Part shown: in pieces, positions 26,667 through 35,690 of the stretch
Layout: each line of letters opens with the position of its first letter
How positions within the stretch are numbered: position 1 is the first letter of the stretch
Notes under the pieces: model-generated
Databases searched by the model: none
What the model saw: only the letters and a program-made list of their open reading frames with translations
What the model was told of the DNA's origin: nothing
DNA from: Paraburkholderia bryophila
GTDB lineage: Bacteria > Pseudomonadota > Gammaproteobacteria > Burkholderiales > Burkholderiaceae
DNA length: 64,000 nt
Assembly: GCF_003269035.1 (NCBI RefSeq)
Contig: NZ_QLTK01000020.1
Location: forward strand, 1 to 64,000
Direction: 5' to 3'
Position numbers and translations under genes: made by a program

Positions 26667-27785
26667 TTGAAACTGATTTTGGGTGTGGATTCGATCGTAC
26701 CGCCATTGACCGGAATAGGTCGATACACGTGGGAATTGGCAGGGCACTACGAAACGCTTCGCGGCGATCTGGATTCGCTGCGATTTTTCTTTGCGGGCCG
26801 ATGGATAGAACGGCGGGAAGATCTTGTTGGAGACAGAACGAGCTCCGCTTTTAAAAAACGTAGAGCGTCGCGTCTTCGAATGCCAACGCGTTGGCGAAAT
26901 TGGAGTCTGACACGTGACCTACGCGGCCATCTGTTCCATTCACCCAACTATTTTTTGCCTGAACAGGTGGAGGCGGGGATCTCGACCGTCCACGATCTTT
27001 CCGTATTCAAGTACCCGGAGACACACCCTGTTGCCCGCGTGCGACACTTCGAGGAGAAATTCGCTGCGACGTTGAAGCGGAGCGTTCATCTGATCACCGA
27101 CTCGGAGGCCACGCGTAAAGAGGTCATCGATTATTTCAACTGGCATCCCGACCGCATTACTGCTATTCCGTTGGGGGCACCGCCTGAATTTTATCCAAGA
27201 TCTTCGGGCGAAGAATCAACTGAGCTCGCCATCCGTGGGCTGGCTTATGGCGAGTATGCGCTTTGTGTCTCTACGCTAGAGCCGCGTAAGCGTATCGACC
27301 TTCTTATTGCCGCATATCAGGCTCTACCGGCGCCACTGCGCGCCCGCTACCCCCTGATTCTGGCGGGCAGTTCAGGCTGGTTGAGCGACGCAATTCAGGA
27401 GCAGATTCGACGAGGCGAACAGGAGGGCTGGCTTAAATATCTTGGATTTGTATCCGACACGTTTTTGCCGATTCTTTATGCCGGGGCGCGCGCGTTTATA
27501 TTTCCGTCCACGTACGAAGGATTCGGACTTCCGGTCCTTGAAGCCATGGCCAGTGGCGTGCCGACGCTCGTTGCAAACTGTTCTTCGCTCCCAGAAGTGG
27601 CGGCTGGAGCGGCGTGGCTTGCGGAGCCTGGGAGTCTCGATTCGCTAAGGGAGGGCATTCTTCACGTGTTGGGTGATGAAGAATGGCGCATGTCGGCCAT
27701 TAAGCGGGGCCTTGACGTGGCAAGCAGGGCAACATGGGCTAAATGTGCCGAATCGACTTTGCAACTGTGCCGCCGGTTTGCATAA
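26667..27785 (+). CDS. GT-B glycosyltransferase, family 4 type
   Basis: A 372-residue glycosyltransferase of the WbaZ/mannosyltransferase-like GT4 group. N-terminal PPLTGIGRYTWEL, then STVHDLSVFKYPETHP, STLEPRKRIDLLIAA (about 201) and FPSTYEGFGLPVLEAMASG (about 280, donor site). The start is TTG at 26667 with AGAGAG about 5 bases upstream; no ATG lies nearby in frame. It ends one base away from the stop of the convergent glycosyltransferase gene. The sugar is unknown; mannose or a GDP-mannose-derived sugar would fit the locus. Confidence 0.86.
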   Translation: MKLILGVDSIVPPLTGIGRYTWELAGHYETLRGDLDSLRFFFAGRWIERREDLVGDRTSSAFKKRRASRLRMPTRWRNWSLTRDLRGHLFHSPNYFLPEQVEAGISTVHDLSVFKYPETHPVARVRHFEEKFAATLKRSVHLITDSEATRKEVIDYFNWHPDRITAIPLGAPPEFYPRSSGEESTELAIRGLAYGEYALCVSTLEPRKRIDLLIAAYQALPAPLRARYPLILAGSSGWLSDAIQEQIRRGEQEGWLKYLGFVSDTFLPILYAGARAFIFPSTYEGFGLPVLEAMASGVPTLVANCSSLPEVAAGAAWLAEPGSLDSLREGILHVLGDEEWRMSAIKRGLDVASRATWAKCAESTLQLCRRFA

Positions 27786-27786
27786 G

Positions 27787-29094
27787 TCAGTTTTGTAAAT
27801 CGAGTTTGGCAAGCAGAGCTTTGAGTTGCTCGGAGCTGGTGGCCCAGGTCAACGTGTGCATCTGGCGGGTCGTTTGTGCCGTTTTATCGGCCAATTGATT
27901 CAGCCATGTCAAAAGCTGCGAAGCCAATTGCAGGCCGTTCTGCGCGATAAAGTAGGTCGCATGCTCTCCTGCGACCTCGCGAAACACGGGTAGGTCGCGG
28001 AGGAAAAGCGGCATGCCGTGTTGAGCAGCCTCGATGAGAGGCAACCCAAACCCCTCGGCTTCCGACGCAACGAGTAGTCCATCGAGGTGATGGTACAAAC
28101 CTGCTATGTCGGCATCTTTGGCGCCGGCAAGCCAAAACAGACGTTTTCCGAATTCGGCGTGATTCTTTATGCGTTCGACGAGCGCGTCGACCTTCCAGCC
28201 TTGTCTTCCGGCAATAACGAGCGTCGCCCTCTCTCCCTGGTTCCATAAGGATTCAAACGCGTCAAGAGTCTGGGCATGTCCCTTGCGGGGCTCCAGCGTG
28301 CCGACCATCAGCACCGTTGGCCTTGCAGGGCCGCCAATTATCTCGCGCAGCGCGAAACTCTCGGGCAAAGGAGCCGATGTGTCAGGGGGAGTACTCGCGC
28401 CGAGATGAAACCAGTCTATTTTTGGTGACGAGTCGTTGAGAGCGAAGCGGCCCCTCATGTAGTTAGCGGTTTCTTCCGACACCGATCTGGAGATACAGAA
28501 CAGAGCGTCTGCGTGAATTGCCAAGGTGGACAACCAGTGGCTAAATGACCGTCGGGCTCGAGGGGTGAACCACTCAGGGTGAGTGGCGGGAAGAAGATCG
28601 TAGACGACAAAAGCGAAACGAACACCCTTGGTACGCCACCCGAGTAAGTCCAATTGGCGACGAGGCATCGTCCGACTACAAAGATCGAGGCCTAGAAAGA
28701 TATCGCCGTGTGAGACGCGGACGTAATCGTCAATCGTGGGTGCGGAGGTCGATGTCAGCGAGGATAGATATGCGTTCGCGTAGCGATACGACTGTTTCCG
28801 TGTGGCATGTACCAGACGAACTTGCAGGTTCCGTGGCGGTGCTTCGAGGAGTTGCAAAACCAGCGATCTGACTACGCGTTGTATGCCTGTCCCGGCATCG
28901 TGTGACGCAATGATCGATACGTCGATCAGTAGTTGTCGCTGCGAGTGGGTCCCGACACGGTGCCGCGAGCTAAGCTCCACTACCGCCTGTCGAGCCACCT
29001 TGCAATAGCGTGGCAGATGCCACACGGTTATATGCTGCAGGCACACAGCCTTGATCAGGTCGAATGCTCTGATTCGCCGCGCCACCTCGCTCAA
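27787..29094 (-). CDS. GT-B glycosyltransferase, family 4 type
   Basis: A 435-residue glycosyltransferase similar in layout to WcbB. Visible: DAGTGIQRVVRSL near 66, FVVYDLLPATHPEWF, VGTLEPRKGHAQTLDAF (about 265) and SEAEGFGLPLIEAAQHG (about 341). Translation appears coupled: the TTG start at 29094 overlaps the TGA of the wzt gene (TTGA), with AAGGGA about 9 bases upstream. It is the last gene of the wcbD-wzm-wzt minus-strand operon. Confidence 0.82.
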   Translation of the reverse strand: MSEVARRIRAFDLIKAVCLQHITVWHLPRYCKVARQAVVELSSRHRVGTHSQRQLLIDVSIIASHDAGTGIQRVVRSLVLQLLEAPPRNLQVRLVHATRKQSYRYANAYLSSLTSTSAPTIDDYVRVSHGDIFLGLDLCSRTMPRRQLDLLGWRTKGVRFAFVVYDLLPATHPEWFTPRARRSFSHWLSTLAIHADALFCISRSVSEETANYMRGRFALNDSSPKIDWFHLGASTPPDTSAPLPESFALREIIGGPARPTVLMVGTLEPRKGHAQTLDAFESLWNQGERATLVIAGRQGWKVDALVERIKNHAEFGKRLFWLAGAKDADIAGLYHHLDGLLVASEAEGFGLPLIEAAQHGMPLFLRDLPVFREVAGEHATYFIAQNGLQLASQLLTWLNQLADKTAQTTRQMHTLTWATSSEQLKALLAKLDLQN

Positions 29095-29744
29095 TTCGAA
29101 TTCCCTTGGTAAAACTCGTAGGCATCCTGCACCTCGTCAAAGGTGTGCAGTTTGCCTTCAACCAGCACTGCGGCCCGGTCGCAATGTGCCTTTATGTAAG
29201 CGGCATCGTGGCTGACGATAATCAGCGAACGGTCTTTTCTTCGCTCGAAAAGTTCATGATGGCATTTCGCATGGAAGCGACTGTCGCCGACCGCAACAAT
29301 TTCATCGATCAGGAAACAATCGAATTCAATCGCCATCGATATGGCGAATGCCAGTCGCGCACGCATACCGGCCGAATAGCTTTTCACCGGTTCGCGCAGA
29401 TAGTATCCGAGCTCCGAAAACTCCTGAACGAAAGGCTCGGCGGCTTGTGCATCCGCACCATATACCCGGCAAATGAAACGAAGGTTGTCCATGCCGGTCA
29501 GGCTGCCCTGAAACGCACCACCAAACGCAAGTGGCCAGGATACGCTCATTCGGCGTTGAATCTTGCCTGCGGTAGGTGGCTCAGCGCCGCTGATCATGCG
29601 GATCATTGTTGATTTTCCCGCGCCATTGCGGCCAAGAATGCCGATTTTCTCACCTCGGGCAACGCGCAGGTTAACGCCGTTCAGCACCCGCCGCCGACCC
29701 TGGCGTGTGTTGTAATCCTTACAGACGTTCTGTAATTCGATCAT
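29091..29744 (-). CDS. wzt: Capsule ABC exporter ATP-binding subunit (KpsT/Wzt)
   Basis: A 217-residue ATPase that powers export of the finished capsule chain. Walker A GRNGAGKS (about residue 38), degenerate signature SYSAGM typical of KpsT, Walker B FLIDEIVAVGD and H-loop VSHD. There is no C-terminal carbohydrate-binding domain, so it is of the group 2 capsule (KpsT) kind. Overlaps wzm by four bases (ATGA). Confidence 0.92.
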   Translation of the reverse strand: MIELQNVCKDYNTRQGRRRVLNGVNLRVARGEKIGILGRNGAGKSTMIRMISGAEPPTAGKIQRRMSVSWPLAFGGAFQGSLTGMDNLRFICRVYGADAQAAEPFVQEFSELGYYLREPVKSYSAGMRARLAFAISMAIEFDCFLIDEIVAVGDSRFHAKCHHELFERRKDRSLIIVSHDAAYIKAHCDRAAVLVEGKLHTFDEVQDAYEFYQGNSN

Positions 29745-30532
29745 TCCGGCTCCACTCTCATGCCCGCGTCTCGAACGAGAAATAGTCCGATGAACAGAAG
29801 GATAAGGTCACATGTCGCCATATACCCGAGGTCATAGTGTGGCTTCACGAGGGAGCCAAAATAACCGCTGCGCAACAGTTCAGTGCCATGCACCATTGGG
29901 AGAAGCAGGACAAGTTTCTGAAATGCCGGCGGAATCCAGTCCACCATGAACACGGCGCCCGAAAGCGGAAAGAGTAGGTAGGCGATGGTGTGCCATACAC
30001 GTTCGATCGTTTCGCTTCTTTCGCTCAACGCCCCAACGATGAATCCGAGAGATGCGCCGAACGCGGCAAGATGAAGCCATCCGAGCATGACTTGCAAAAG
30101 ATCTTGCGGGGGAGCCATCAGGCCAATAGTCACAAAAAAGATTGTCAGGAACGTGAACGACATAGTCGCCCCGGCAATTTCGAGCAATATTCTTGCAACA
30201 AACAGATCGATCACGCGCACGTTGCGGTGATAAAGCAAAGAATGGTTCGGCAGAATGGCGAGCGCGCAGCGATTGGCGCAGTTACGCCACATCAGCACCG
30301 ACGAGTAGCCGGTTATGGCGAATGCAGTGACTGGCAGCGTGGATCCGTGGGTCGCCTTCATGGCAGTCCACAACGCCAGAATGCCAAGCGTAAACATCAT
30401 CGGTTCAAAGAAAATCCACAGAAAGCCGACGTTATGCCGGCCATACCGCGTGAGAATCTCCCGCATCAGCAGTGCGCCCACAACGCGCATCTGAATCTGC
30501 AGCGACCGGAAGAAAGGAGTGTCGTGGTGCAC
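29741..30532 (-). CDS. wzm: Capsule ABC exporter permease (KpsM/Wzm)
   Basis: A 263-residue inner-membrane protein with six helices and the ABC-2 pattern: MREILTRYGRHNVGFLWIFFEP at the N-terminus and LPMVHGTELLRSGYFG near the C-terminus, both typical of KpsM. It forms the channel for capsule export with Wzt. It starts 14 bases after wcbD and its stop overlaps the wzt start. Confidence 0.92.
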   Translation of the reverse strand: MHHDTPFFRSLQIQMRVVGALLMREILTRYGRHNVGFLWIFFEPMMFTLGILALWTAMKATHGSTLPVTAFAITGYSSVLMWRNCANRCALAILPNHSLLYHRNVRVIDLFVARILLEIAGATMSFTFLTIFFVTIGLMAPPQDLLQVMLGWLHLAAFGASLGFIVGALSERSETIERVWHTIAYLLFPLSGAVFMVDWIPPAFQKLVLLLPMVHGTELLRSGYFGSLVKPHYDLGYMATCDLILLFIGLFLVRDAGMRVEPE

Positions 30533-30546
30533 CGTCTGCTACTCCG

Positions 30547-31731
30547 TCAATCGTGGTGTTCGCGCACACCGGCAAGCAATAGACTGAGCACCCCCCAGGC
30601 GATCATGCCCAGAGCAAAGACTTCGAATATAGCTTTCAGCCGTTTCGGCTCGATTGCCACATCCGGCGTATTCGGTTGCACGAGCCGTTCCAGATAAAGC
30701 TGCTTTCGTTGCGCGTCGGCGCGTGCGTTTTCCAGCGCCGCCATGGTCGACGCCAGCTGCTTGTCGGCAAACTGGGAGTCAAGCTGCAGGCGCGCATAAG
30801 CCGCTGCTTTATTGGACAGGGAGTTCTTGCCGCCCGTCACGCCGCCCGTTGCAGTCTCGATCTGCTTTTTAAGCGTATCGATGCTGGTCTTCAAGACCGG
30901 AATCTGCGGATTCTGCGGGGCGATCGATTGCAATTGCAGCAATTGCGTTTGCGCAGAAAACATTTGTGTCTGGAGCGTGGTGACCTGTTGCAACTGTAGT
31001 GCGGACTGCTTTTCCGGATCGAACACGGTATAGGAGTCGCGATACGTTGCCAGCGCCGCTGCGGCGTCTTTTGCCTTGCTCGCTGCCGCGTCGACCTGGT
31101 GCTGTGCAAACTCGACAGTATCGGTCGCCGCGCGTTCGTTCATCCGATTGACAAGTCGCTCACTCATTTCAAGCAGCGTCTCGTTGATCTTCGCAGCGTC
31201 TGTAGCCGTATAGCTACGAATCTGAAGCGTAGTAATCGCCGACGTCGAATCGAAATCCACCGAAACGATGTGCTTGCCGTAGTACTTCCACAACGCTTCG
31301 AAGCTGTCGTCCAGCTTGCGCGAAAAATGGCTCAGAACGTCGCCATGATTCCCGTATGCGTTGGCAATATAGTCACCGTGGTTGAGTTCTTTAAGCGCAT
31401 CTCGCGATTGGATATAGTCAATCACGGGGTAGGTATCGTCTTGCGCACGCGAGAACCCGGTACCTTGCAGCAGCGCCCCCACCACGCTCGTCTGACCCTG
31501 CCGTTGCGCGCTGCGCACCACGAACCGCGACTCCGAGACGTAAATATCCGAAGCAATCAGCCCGAAATACACAATGGCAATTGCGGTCGGCGCGACGACG
31601 GTGAGCGCAAAAATGCGATTGACGCCCTTGATGCGTTCGACGAGCCCTTTCTTTTTCCCCGCAGGCTGCAGCGCCTCGTTGTTGCTAGATACTGTTTCCA
31701 ACGTCTTATCCAAACTGAATTGTTCTTCCAA
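30547..31731 (-). CDS. wcbD: Capsule export inner-membrane protein (KpsE / PCP-3 family), WcbD-like
   Basis: A 394-residue periplasmic co-polymerase-type protein: one membrane helix near the N-terminus (IFALTVVAPTAIAIVYFGLI), a long periplasmic coiled coil (about 180-340) and a second helix at the C-terminus (AIFEVFALGMIAWGVLSLLL). It links the Wzm/Wzt exporter to the outer-membrane WcbC. The start is uncertain: TTG 31731 has AAGGGG almost touching it, and TTG 31713 is an alternative; a longer reading to 31884 has no capsule-protein similarity. First gene of the wcbD-wzm-wzt-GT operon. Confidence 0.87.
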   Translation of the reverse strand: MEEQFSLDKTLETVSSNNEALQPAGKKKGLVERIKGVNRIFALTVVAPTAIAIVYFGLIASDIYVSESRFVVRSAQRQGQTSVVGALLQGTGFSRAQDDTYPVIDYIQSRDALKELNHGDYIANAYGNHGDVLSHFSRKLDDSFEALWKYYGKHIVSVDFDSTSAITTLQIRSYTATDAAKINETLLEMSERLVNRMNERAATDTVEFAQHQVDAAASKAKDAAAALATYRDSYTVFDPEKQSALQLQQVTTLQTQMFSAQTQLLQLQSIAPQNPQIPVLKTSIDTLKKQIETATGGVTGGKNSLSNKAAAYARLQLDSQFADKQLASTMAALENARADAQRKQLYLERLVQPNTPDVAIEPKRLKAIFEVFALGMIAWGVLSLLLAGVREHHD

Positions 31732-32167
31732 TCCCCTTGCTACGCGAAAGCGTCGCAAAGAGAAGGGTGGGGGGGCACTCGAAAAAGATCTGCAACTCCA
31801 TGCGAGCGCAAACGTTTCACGTGAGCCAGTGCAAATTCTTACGCAATGTATTTCCGCAATGGCAAACGCGCGACATGCGCGCAAAGCATTACACGAAACA
31901 TCGCTGACCTATGCCTTCCCGACAGAGCAAGGGCCGCCGATTATAGCCACGCGCTATGCCCTTACGCCATCCCACCTTCTTATCCTTCCAACAAATTTCC
32001 TATTTTTTCTTACCCTTACTTATGTTTTATGCCGTAATGATGTATTCTCCGAAGCTTGCTTAAGACCGGCAAGCCACTATTCAAACGATTCCGATGTTTT
32101 TAGGGAGGCGCACGTCGGTACGGCGTTCTTTTCCTTTCGTGCTCGGGCCGCTTTTCGACGTACTTAC
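31732..32167. promoter_or_regulatory. 436-bp divergent regulatory region, wcbD (-) / wcbO (+)
   Basis: No gene supported. The stretch 31,960-32,100 is AT-rich and pyrimidine-biased, and must hold promoters for both directions. On the minus strand a perfect TATAAT lies at 31940-31945. On the plus strand TATTCT follows a 17-base spacer from TTATGT around 32,020-32,050. Neither has a good -35 box. No ops/JUMPstart element (GGCGGTAG) was seen here. Confidence 0.5.
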
Positions 32168-33376
32168 ATGCACCGCTCCTTTCTCGCCCTGCAAGGCACG
32201 GCTTCTCCATTCTTTAGCCGACTTGCGATTGCATTGCGCGAGCGCGGCCATGCGGTCCGAAGAGTTAATTTTTGCGGTGGCGATCTGGTGTACGCCGGCA
32301 ATGGCGATGCTCAAAATTTCAGCGGTCAGGCGAGCGAGTTAAGCGACTGGTATTCCAATCAAGTGAAAGGCAACAGCTTTACCGACGTTTTAATGTTCGG
32401 TGACTGCCGCGACATTCACCGTCAAATGCATCCCATTGCCCAGGCCAATGGGTTGCGCGTCCACGTTTTCGAAGAAGGCTATGTCCGCCCGCATTGGCTG
32501 ACACTGGAAAAGCACGGCGTCAATGGCCGTTCGCAATTGCCGCGTGACCCCGACTGGTATCTCGATCAGCGCCGCATTACGCCGCCGGGTCCGGCCGGGC
32601 AGCCAACCGGCTATAACCTCTACGAACGCGCTTTCCACGATATCCGTTATCGCGGCGCTAATGCGCTATTCGCCACGCGCTTTCCGCATTACCGCAGCCA
32701 TCGTCCGAGAAACGGTTTCTTCGAGTACGCCGGGCTGGCCGCTCGCGCATTGCGTCAACGTCAGCATCATCGCGATTCCGACCGGGTCACGCGCGAATTG
32801 CTGGAAGCCGGCCGCGCGTACTACATCTTCCCGCTGCAATTGAATTCAGACGCGCAGATCGTCGTCCACTCACCGTTCGACAGCGTGCGCGAAGCCATCG
32901 CCAAAGTACTCACTTCGTTTGCGCGCCATGCGCCGGCGGACAGTTGGCTCGTGATCAAGAACCATCCGCTCGACACCGGTCTGATCGACTATCGCCGTCA
33001 CGCCGAGCAACTCGCGCGTGAACTGGGCATGGCCGAGCGTCTGCGTTTCATCGACGCTGGCCATCTGCCGACGCTGCTCGATCACGCGCGCGGCGCGGTC
33101 GTGGTGAACAGTACGGTCGGTTTGTCGGCGCTACACCACCGCCGTCCTTTGATCGCATTAGGCACCGCTATCTATGGCATGCCGGGTCTCACCTGGCAGG
33201 GCTCGCTGGACGACTTCTGGCTGCACGCCGAAGCGCCTGACATGAACCTGTATCAGGCCTTTCTGGACTACGTCGTGCACCACACGCAGATCAACGGCGA
33301 CTTCTACACGCGCGGCGGAATCGCGATGGCGACGGCCGGCGCAGTGCGGCGTCTCGAGGCGGCCACGCATGCGTAA
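32168..33376 (+). CDS. wcbO: KpsS-family capsule protein (Kdo transferase type), WcbO-like
   Basis: A 402-residue cytoplasmic protein. The N-terminus FLALQGTASPFFSRLA matches the LLLQGPxGPFF start of KpsS, which supports ATG 32168. Further blocks: VHVFEEGYVRPHWLTLE, FPLQLNSDAQIVVHSPF and VVNSTVGLSALHHRRPLIALG, all typical of KpsS. In group 2 systems KpsS adds the first Kdo to the lipid anchor. It opens the plus-strand operon wcbOPQRST, and its end overlaps wcbP by 8 bases. Confidence 0.9.
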   Translation: MHRSFLALQGTASPFFSRLAIALRERGHAVRRVNFCGGDLVYAGNGDAQNFSGQASELSDWYSNQVKGNSFTDVLMFGDCRDIHRQMHPIAQANGLRVHVFEEGYVRPHWLTLEKHGVNGRSQLPRDPDWYLDQRRITPPGPAGQPTGYNLYERAFHDIRYRGANALFATRFPHYRSHRPRNGFFEYAGLAARALRQRQHHRDSDRVTRELLEAGRAYYIFPLQLNSDAQIVVHSPFDSVREAIAKVLTSFARHAPADSWLVIKNHPLDTGLIDYRRHAEQLARELGMAERLRFIDAGHLPTLLDHARGAVVVNSTVGLSALHHRRPLIALGTAIYGMPGLTWQGSLDDFWLHAEAPDMNLYQAFLDYVVHHTQINGDFYTRGGIAMATAGAVRRLEAATHA

Positions 33377-34154
33377 CGCCGCGCCACGCCATATCGTCAT
33401 TACCGGCGCGAGCGCGGGGCTCGGCCGCGCGCTCGCGCACGCGTATGCGGCGCCCGGCGTGGTGCTAGGTCTGATCGGTCGCGATGCCGGACGTCTCGAC
33501 GCAGTAGCGGAGGCTTGCCGCGCGCAAGGCGCGCAGGTCGACACCGGCCGCATCGACGTGCGTGAAGGCGCGGCGATGCAGGCATGGCTCGACCAGTTCG
33601 ACGACTGTCATCCGATCGAGCTGCTGATCGCCAATGCCGGCGCGGCGAGCACGCTCGCGTCCGCGCAGGATTGGGAAGGGCTGGCGCGCACGGCGGCGAT
33701 CGTCGACACCAATTTCTACGGCGCGATCCACGCGGCGCTGCCGGTCATTGCCCGCATGCGGCCGCGCAAAAGCGGCCAGGTCGCGCTCATCAGTTCGATC
33801 GCCGCGTTGCGCGGCATGGCGATTTCGCCCGCCTATTGCGCCAGTAAATCGGCAATCAAGGCGTATGGCGACTCGGTGCGCCCGATCCTCGCGCGCGACG
33901 GCGTGCGCATGTCGATCGTCTTGCCCGGTTTCGTGAAGACAGCCATGAGCGATGTCTTCCCCGGCGACAAGCCGTTCCTCTGGTCGGCGGAAAAAGCCGC
34001 GAAGCACATTCAGCGTAAATTGCAGAACGGTCGCGCGGAAATAGCGTTCCCGGGCCTGCTGGCGTTCGGCATGCGTCTTCTGCCACTGCTGCCCGCGGTG
34101 GTGGCAGACGCGATTCTCGGCGGCCTGTCGTACCTGCCACGCGAGGAGCGCTGA
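33369..34154 (+). CDS. wcbP: Short-chain dehydrogenase/reductase, WcbP-like
   Basis: A 261-residue classical SDR with TGASAGLG (residues 12-19), NAGAA near 91 and the catalytic Ser with Y156 and K160 (YCASK). A hydrophobic C-terminus (LLAFGMRLLPLLPAVVADAIL) suggests membrane association. It overlaps wcbO and is followed directly by wcbQ. Since it shares an operon with a PKS and an alpha-oxoamine synthase, reduction of a 3-keto amino-lipid (as 3-ketosphinganine reductases do) is a reasonable guess; other keto substrates remain possible. Confidence 0.85.
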   Translation: MRNAAPRHIVITGASAGLGRALAHAYAAPGVVLGLIGRDAGRLDAVAEACRAQGAQVDTGRIDVREGAAMQAWLDQFDDCHPIELLIANAGAASTLASAQDWEGLARTAAIVDTNFYGAIHAALPVIARMRPRKSGQVALISSIAALRGMAISPAYCASKSAIKAYGDSVRPILARDGVRMSIVLPGFVKTAMSDVFPGDKPFLWSAEKAAKHIQRKLQNGRAEIAFPGLLAFGMRLLPLLPAVVADAILGGLSYLPREER

Positions 34155-35690
34155 TTGCAAGCGACGCTCGCGCTCAACCTCATCGCCGCCGCCGGTCTCT
34201 CGCTTCTGTCCGAAGCGATTGCCTTGCCGCGCGCGTCGTTGCGCCGTTCGCCGGTGTCGTTCGCGTTGCATCTCGCTGCTATTGCGTTGATTTATTCGTT
34301 GGTGCTGTTGGCCACGGGCCGCGTGCGCTTCTCGGCGTTCGCCGCGATTGCGCTGGTCGCGTTGCTGGCCGGTGTGAGCAATGCAAAATACGCGTCGCTG
34401 CAGGAGCCGTTCGTATTCACGGATCTGAGTCTGTTCAGCCAGTTGTTCTCGCATCCAAGGCTCTATCTGCCGTTTCTCAGCGTCGCCACGGTGGCGGCGA
34501 TCGCGATCGGCGTGGCGGTGGTGATCGTTGGCTTTCTCGCGGAGACGCCGCTTGCACAACGGCCGGTCGGTGCGCTCGCGTTGCTGGGCTGCGCCGGCCT
34601 CGCCGTGGCCTATCTGTGCGCCGCGCGCTTGCCGCTCACGCTGAATCCCGCCGACGACCAGAAGCGCCATGGCTTCTTCTCGGTGTTCGTCGCGTATCTG
34701 CTGAACGGCATGCAGCCGTCCACGGCGCGTCGATTGCAGGCGGCGTTGGCCGCGGGTCCGTTCGCGAGCGGCACGCCGCAATCGGCGCCCGACGTGATCC
34801 TGATCCAGAGCGAGTCGTTCTTCGACGCGCGCCGCCTGGCACCGTCGATCGATCGCGCGATCCTGAAGCACTTCGACAGCGCGCGTCGCGAGTCGGTCCA
34901 GCATGGTGAACTGACGGTGCCCGCGTGGGGCGCCAATACCATGCGCACGGAGTTCGCGGTGTTGACCGGCGTCGATCAGCAGCAACTCGGCTACGCGCGT
35001 TTCTATCCGTACGCATTCGTGTGCCGCGCCTGCGCGTCGCTGGCTTCGTGGTTCAAGCGCGGCGGCTACAAAACACTGGTGATTCACCCGTACTACGCGG
35101 ATTTCTTCGGCCGCGAGCGGGCCTTCAAACATCTGCAGATCGACCGTTTTATCGACATCGAAGCGTTCGCCGATGCGCCGCGCGCCGGTCCGTACGTGTC
35201 GGACACGGCGGTCGCCGCATCGATCGTCGCCGCGCTCGACGAGCCGCGCAACCAACCCGCCTTCATCTTTTCGATGACGATGGAAAACCACGGCCCGCTG
35301 CATCTGGAACGGGTCGAAGCCGGCGAGGGCGCAGCCTTCCACGCCTTGGGCGACGACCCGCGCTGGCGCGACCTGACCGCTTATCTGCGCCATCTCGCCA
35401 ACGCCGACGCGATGCTCGGCCACCTGATCGCCGCATTACGCGCGCGGCGGCGCGAAACGGTGCTGTGTTTTTACGGCGATCACGTGCCGGCGTTGCCGCA
35501 CGTGTTCGTCGATCTCGGGTACGAACCGTCCCGCAGCGATTACTTCATCTGGCGCAATTACGGCGACGCGCCCGCTATCCGGAAAGATTTGTGCGCCGAG
35601 CAGCTCGGGCTAGCCCTCGTTCGATCGCTCGAACCGGTCAGGCCGCGTGGCAAGCCGGCGCACACGCTGTACCCAACAACTGAACAATGA
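34155..35690 (+). CDS. wcbQ: LTA-synthase-like membrane sulfatase/phosphotransferase, WcbQ-like
   Basis: A 511-residue protein with about five N-terminal membrane helices (to about residue 155) and an alkaline-phosphatase-superfamily domain (about 210-490) outside the membrane. Metal-site blocks: DVILIQSESFFD (about 213), WGANTMRTEFAVLTG with the likely Thr nucleophile (about 260), MTMENHGPL and FYGDHVPALP. Related LtaS/OpgB enzymes transfer phosphoglycerol or similar head groups from phospholipid. TTG start at 34155 immediately follows the wcbP stop, and its stop overlaps wcbR (ATGA). It could decorate the capsule or its lipid. Confidence 0.83.
   Translation: MQATLALNLIAAAGLSLLSEAIALPRASLRRSPVSFALHLAAIALIYSLVLLATGRVRFSAFAAIALVALLAGVSNAKYASLQEPFVFTDLSLFSQLFSHPRLYLPFLSVATVAAIAIGVAVVIVGFLAETPLAQRPVGALALLGCAGLAVAYLCAARLPLTLNPADDQKRHGFFSVFVAYLLNGMQPSTARRLQAALAAGPFASGTPQSAPDVILIQSESFFDARRLAPSIDRAILKHFDSARRESVQHGELTVPAWGANTMRTEFAVLTGVDQQQLGYARFYPYAFVCRACASLASWFKRGGYKTLVIHPYYADFFGRERAFKHLQIDRFIDIEAFADAPRAGPYVSDTAVAASIVAALDEPRNQPAFIFSMTMENHGPLHLERVEAGEGAAFHALGDDPRWRDLTAYLRHLANADAMLGHLIAALRARRRETVLCFYGDHVPALPHVFVDLGYEPSRSDYFIWRNYGDAPAIRKDLCAEQLGLALVRSLEPVRPRGKPAHTLYPTTEQ

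Noticed and set aside
31732..31884. Longer N-terminus for the WcbD/KpsE protein, beginning at 31884
   Set aside because: The added residues resemble no capsule export protein, and the conserved part begins at the TTG near 31731.
33465..35423. 652-codon open frame opposite wcbP and wcbQ
   Set aside because: Composition is typical antisense shadow (Arg, Gln, His, Glu), and both genes on the other strand have conserved motifs.
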